DNA from: Gammaproteobacteria bacterium
Lineage (GTDB): Bacteria; Pseudomonadota; Gammaproteobacteria; Eutrophobiales; Eutrophobiaceae
Assembly (NCBI GenBank): GCA_021773235.1
Contig: JAJFKL010000031.1
Coordinates: 1 to 64,000, forward strand
Length of the DNA: 64,000 nucleotides
Direction: 5' to 3'
A program made the position numbers and the translations under genes. Under the pieces are notes generated by a model, which saw only the letters and a program-made list of their open reading frames with translations, had not been told where the DNA came from and made no database searches. Numbering within the stretch: the first letter of the stretch is position 1; each line of letters opens with the position of its first letter. Shown in pieces: positions 62,660 to 64,000 of the stretch.

Positions 62660-64000
62660 CTAATCAATGCATCCCCTTGTATCAATAAGGGGGATATCTA
62701 TCCTTATTGATTTATAACAATCATGATCTGTAACTAATATTAAAATATCAGCCCATTCAATAATTTCATTCATACTTTCAATTCGTTCACAAAACCATGA
62801 CGAGACATGAGGATCATGGTACTTTACTAATACACCTGCATCTTTAAGATAATTTAATAATGGCGCTGCAGGTGTTTCACGGCAATCGTCTACGTTCGCC
62901 TTATAGGCGACACCTAAGATACCCACATTATTGCCTTGCTGTTCCACTAATAGTGCCATTACTTTATCTGCAAAAATTGTTGGACGCTTATCATTAATTG
63001 CGCGGGATAAACGGATAAGCTCTCCAGCTTGTGTATTTTCAACAAGGAACCAGGGATCAATCGGAATGCAGTGACCACCAACACCTGGACCGGGTGTTAA
63101 TATATTCACACGAGGATGTCGGTTGGCTAGTTTGATCACTTCAAAGGCGTCAACATTAAGCTCTTCGCATACTTGAGCTAACTCATTGGCAAATGCGATA
63201 CCGACATCCCGTGAGGTATTCTCAACCAATTTAATACATTCAGCCGTCGTTAAGTCAGTTAAAAACACTTTCCCCTTTACAAAACACTGGTAAAGGGTTT
63301 TAACCTTATCAGCACATTGTGAGTTTTCTGAACCGATAATGCGATCGTTATGGACTAGTTCAAGCAAGGTCTGACCAGGAATGGCTCGTTCTGGGCAGTG
63401 AACAACATTAATATTTAAACCTGTGCTGGTAAATCTCTCGGCTACTTCTATGCTGGTTCCGGGTGAAATAGTTGATTCGATAATGACAGTTTGATCATCT
63501 TTAGCTACTTTAGCGATAGCATCGACTGCTGAAAACACATAAGAACGATCACATTTTGTATCGTTATGTGGTGTGGGTACGGCAACTAAATAATAATCGT
63601 TGATCGGGATTGTTGTAGTTGCTGTTAAAAAACCTGTGCCAACCACCTTCGTTAATAACTCAGGCATGCCTTCTTCATCAAAGGGGCACGCTGCGTTATT
63701 TATGGCTTCTACTTTTTCAGTATTTAAATCTACCCCGGTAACTCTATAACCGGCATTGGCTAATAGACATGCTATAGGTAGACCCATATAGCCCATACCA
63801 ACAACGGCGATGGTTTCTTTCTGCGTAATAAATTTACTCGAACTATCTTCTTCATTTTCATTCGTAATGATATCAATAATTGCTTTTGAAACATGACCAT
63901 CACCAAATGGGTTTTTCCAATTATAAGATAAAGTCGACAACCATTTTTTGGTCTCAGCCAAAGCTTTATCCGCGTTACGACCTACAAGTACATTAGAGCC
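62660..64000 (-). CDS. UDP-GlcNAc 2-epimerase/UDP-ManNAc dehydrogenase fusion, 5' end outside window
   Basis: The visible 446 residues are open to the right edge. The first part, 'GSNVLVGRNADKA' then 'NPFGDGHVSKAIIDII', matches the C-terminal end of WecB-type non-hydrolysing epimerases. After a linker of about 20 residues a complete WecC-type dehydrogenase follows: NAD motif 'IAVVGMGYMGLPIACLLANA', 'VAVPTPHNDTK', 'ESTISPGTS', catalytic Cys in 'GPGVGGHCIPIDPWF', and 'GVAYKANVDDCRETPA'. Together they would convert UDP-GlcNAc to UDP-ManNAcA for the polysaccharide. A TTG near 63961 could look like a start but lies inside the epimerase part. Confidence 0.9.
   Translation of the reverse strand, partial: GSNVLVGRNADKALAETKKWLSTLSYNWKNPFGDGHVSKAIIDIITNENEEDSSSKFITQKETIAVVGMGYMGLPIACLLANAGYRVTGVDLNTEKVEAINNAACPFDEEGMPELLTKVVGTGFLTATTTIPINDYYLVAVPTPHNDTKCDRSYVFSAVDAIAKVAKDDQTVIIESTISPGTSIEVAERFTSTGLNINVVHCPERAIPGQTLLELVHNDRIIGSENSQCADKVKTLYQCFVKGKVFLTDLTTAECIKLVENTSRDVGIAFANELAQVCEELNVDAFEVIKLANRHPRVNILTPGPGVGGHCIPIDPWFLVENTQAGELIRLSRAINDKRPTIFADKVMALLVEQQGNNVGILGVAYKANVDDCRETPAAPLLNYLKDAGVLVKYHDPHVSSWFCERIESMNEIIEWADILILVTDHDCYKSIRIDIPLIDTRGCID

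Overview
The window looks like a chromosomal segment of a visibly AT-rich gammaproteobacterium that I cannot name to genus. Supporting signs are the gammaproteobacterial gene order murJ-ribF-ileS-lspA-ispH beside rpsT, the proB-obgE-rpmA-rplU/ispB block, the minor pilin cluster fimT-pilVWXY1-pilE close to ispH (as in Pseudomonas), and a hopanoid head-group block (hpnIJK). There is no rRNA operon, CRISPR array or intact insertion sequence.

Layout. Positions 1-907 hold the end of a tyrosine integrase facing the 3' end of a tRNA-Thr(CGT) gene, which looks like the border of an integrated element lying to the left. Positions 0.9-2.5 kb carry a Fur-family regulator and thiO. Positions 2.7-11.3 kb are the type IV pilus minor pilin operon, with an enlarged PilY1, followed by a HEAT-like lipoprotein and two small secreted proteins. 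Positions 13.1-24.7 kb are housekeeping: isoprenoid, lipoprotein, translation, flavin, peptidoglycan, proline and ribosome functions. Positions 24.7-31 kb are accessory: palindromic repeats, a decayed tRNA-Pro-like sequence, an OafA-type acyltransferase, a duplicated TPR gene fragment, a sensor GGDEF-EAL protein and the full TPR gene. Positions 31-37.1 kb are a hopanoid-modification block (hpnL-like, hpnI, hpnJ, hpnK) framed by two CDP-alcohol phosphatidyltransferases. Positions 37.1-39.7 kb hold a MarR regulator with paired operators, a cytochrome P460, a methyltransferase and a lone cyclic-nucleotide-binding-domain protein.

The most unusual part is 39.7-57.4 kb: eleven minus-strand genes, mostly separated by 17 bases or fewer. 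In transcription order they are wza-like, wzc-like, a CpsB-type phosphatase, a VpsP-like protein, a 2207-residue KS-CLF-AT-DH-DH megasynthase, an OleA-like condensing enzyme, dinB, oleB, oleC, oleD and an Sfp-type phosphopantetheinyl transferase. This joins a PUFA-synthase-like enzyme to a complete head-to-head (OleABCD) hydrocarbon pathway, directly downstream of capsule or exopolysaccharide export genes. No acyl carrier protein, ketoreductase or enoyl reductase lies in the window, so the megasynthase must use partners encoded elsewhere. My inference is that it supplies unusual, perhaps polyunsaturated, acyl chains to OleA.

Positions 57.4-64 kb continue the exopolysaccharide locus: an outer-membrane barrel, a Wzy/ligase-like protein, a FecR-domain protein and a small secreted protein that share a C-terminal motif and near-identical terminators, a galE remnant, and a WecB-WecC fusion that runs off the right edge.
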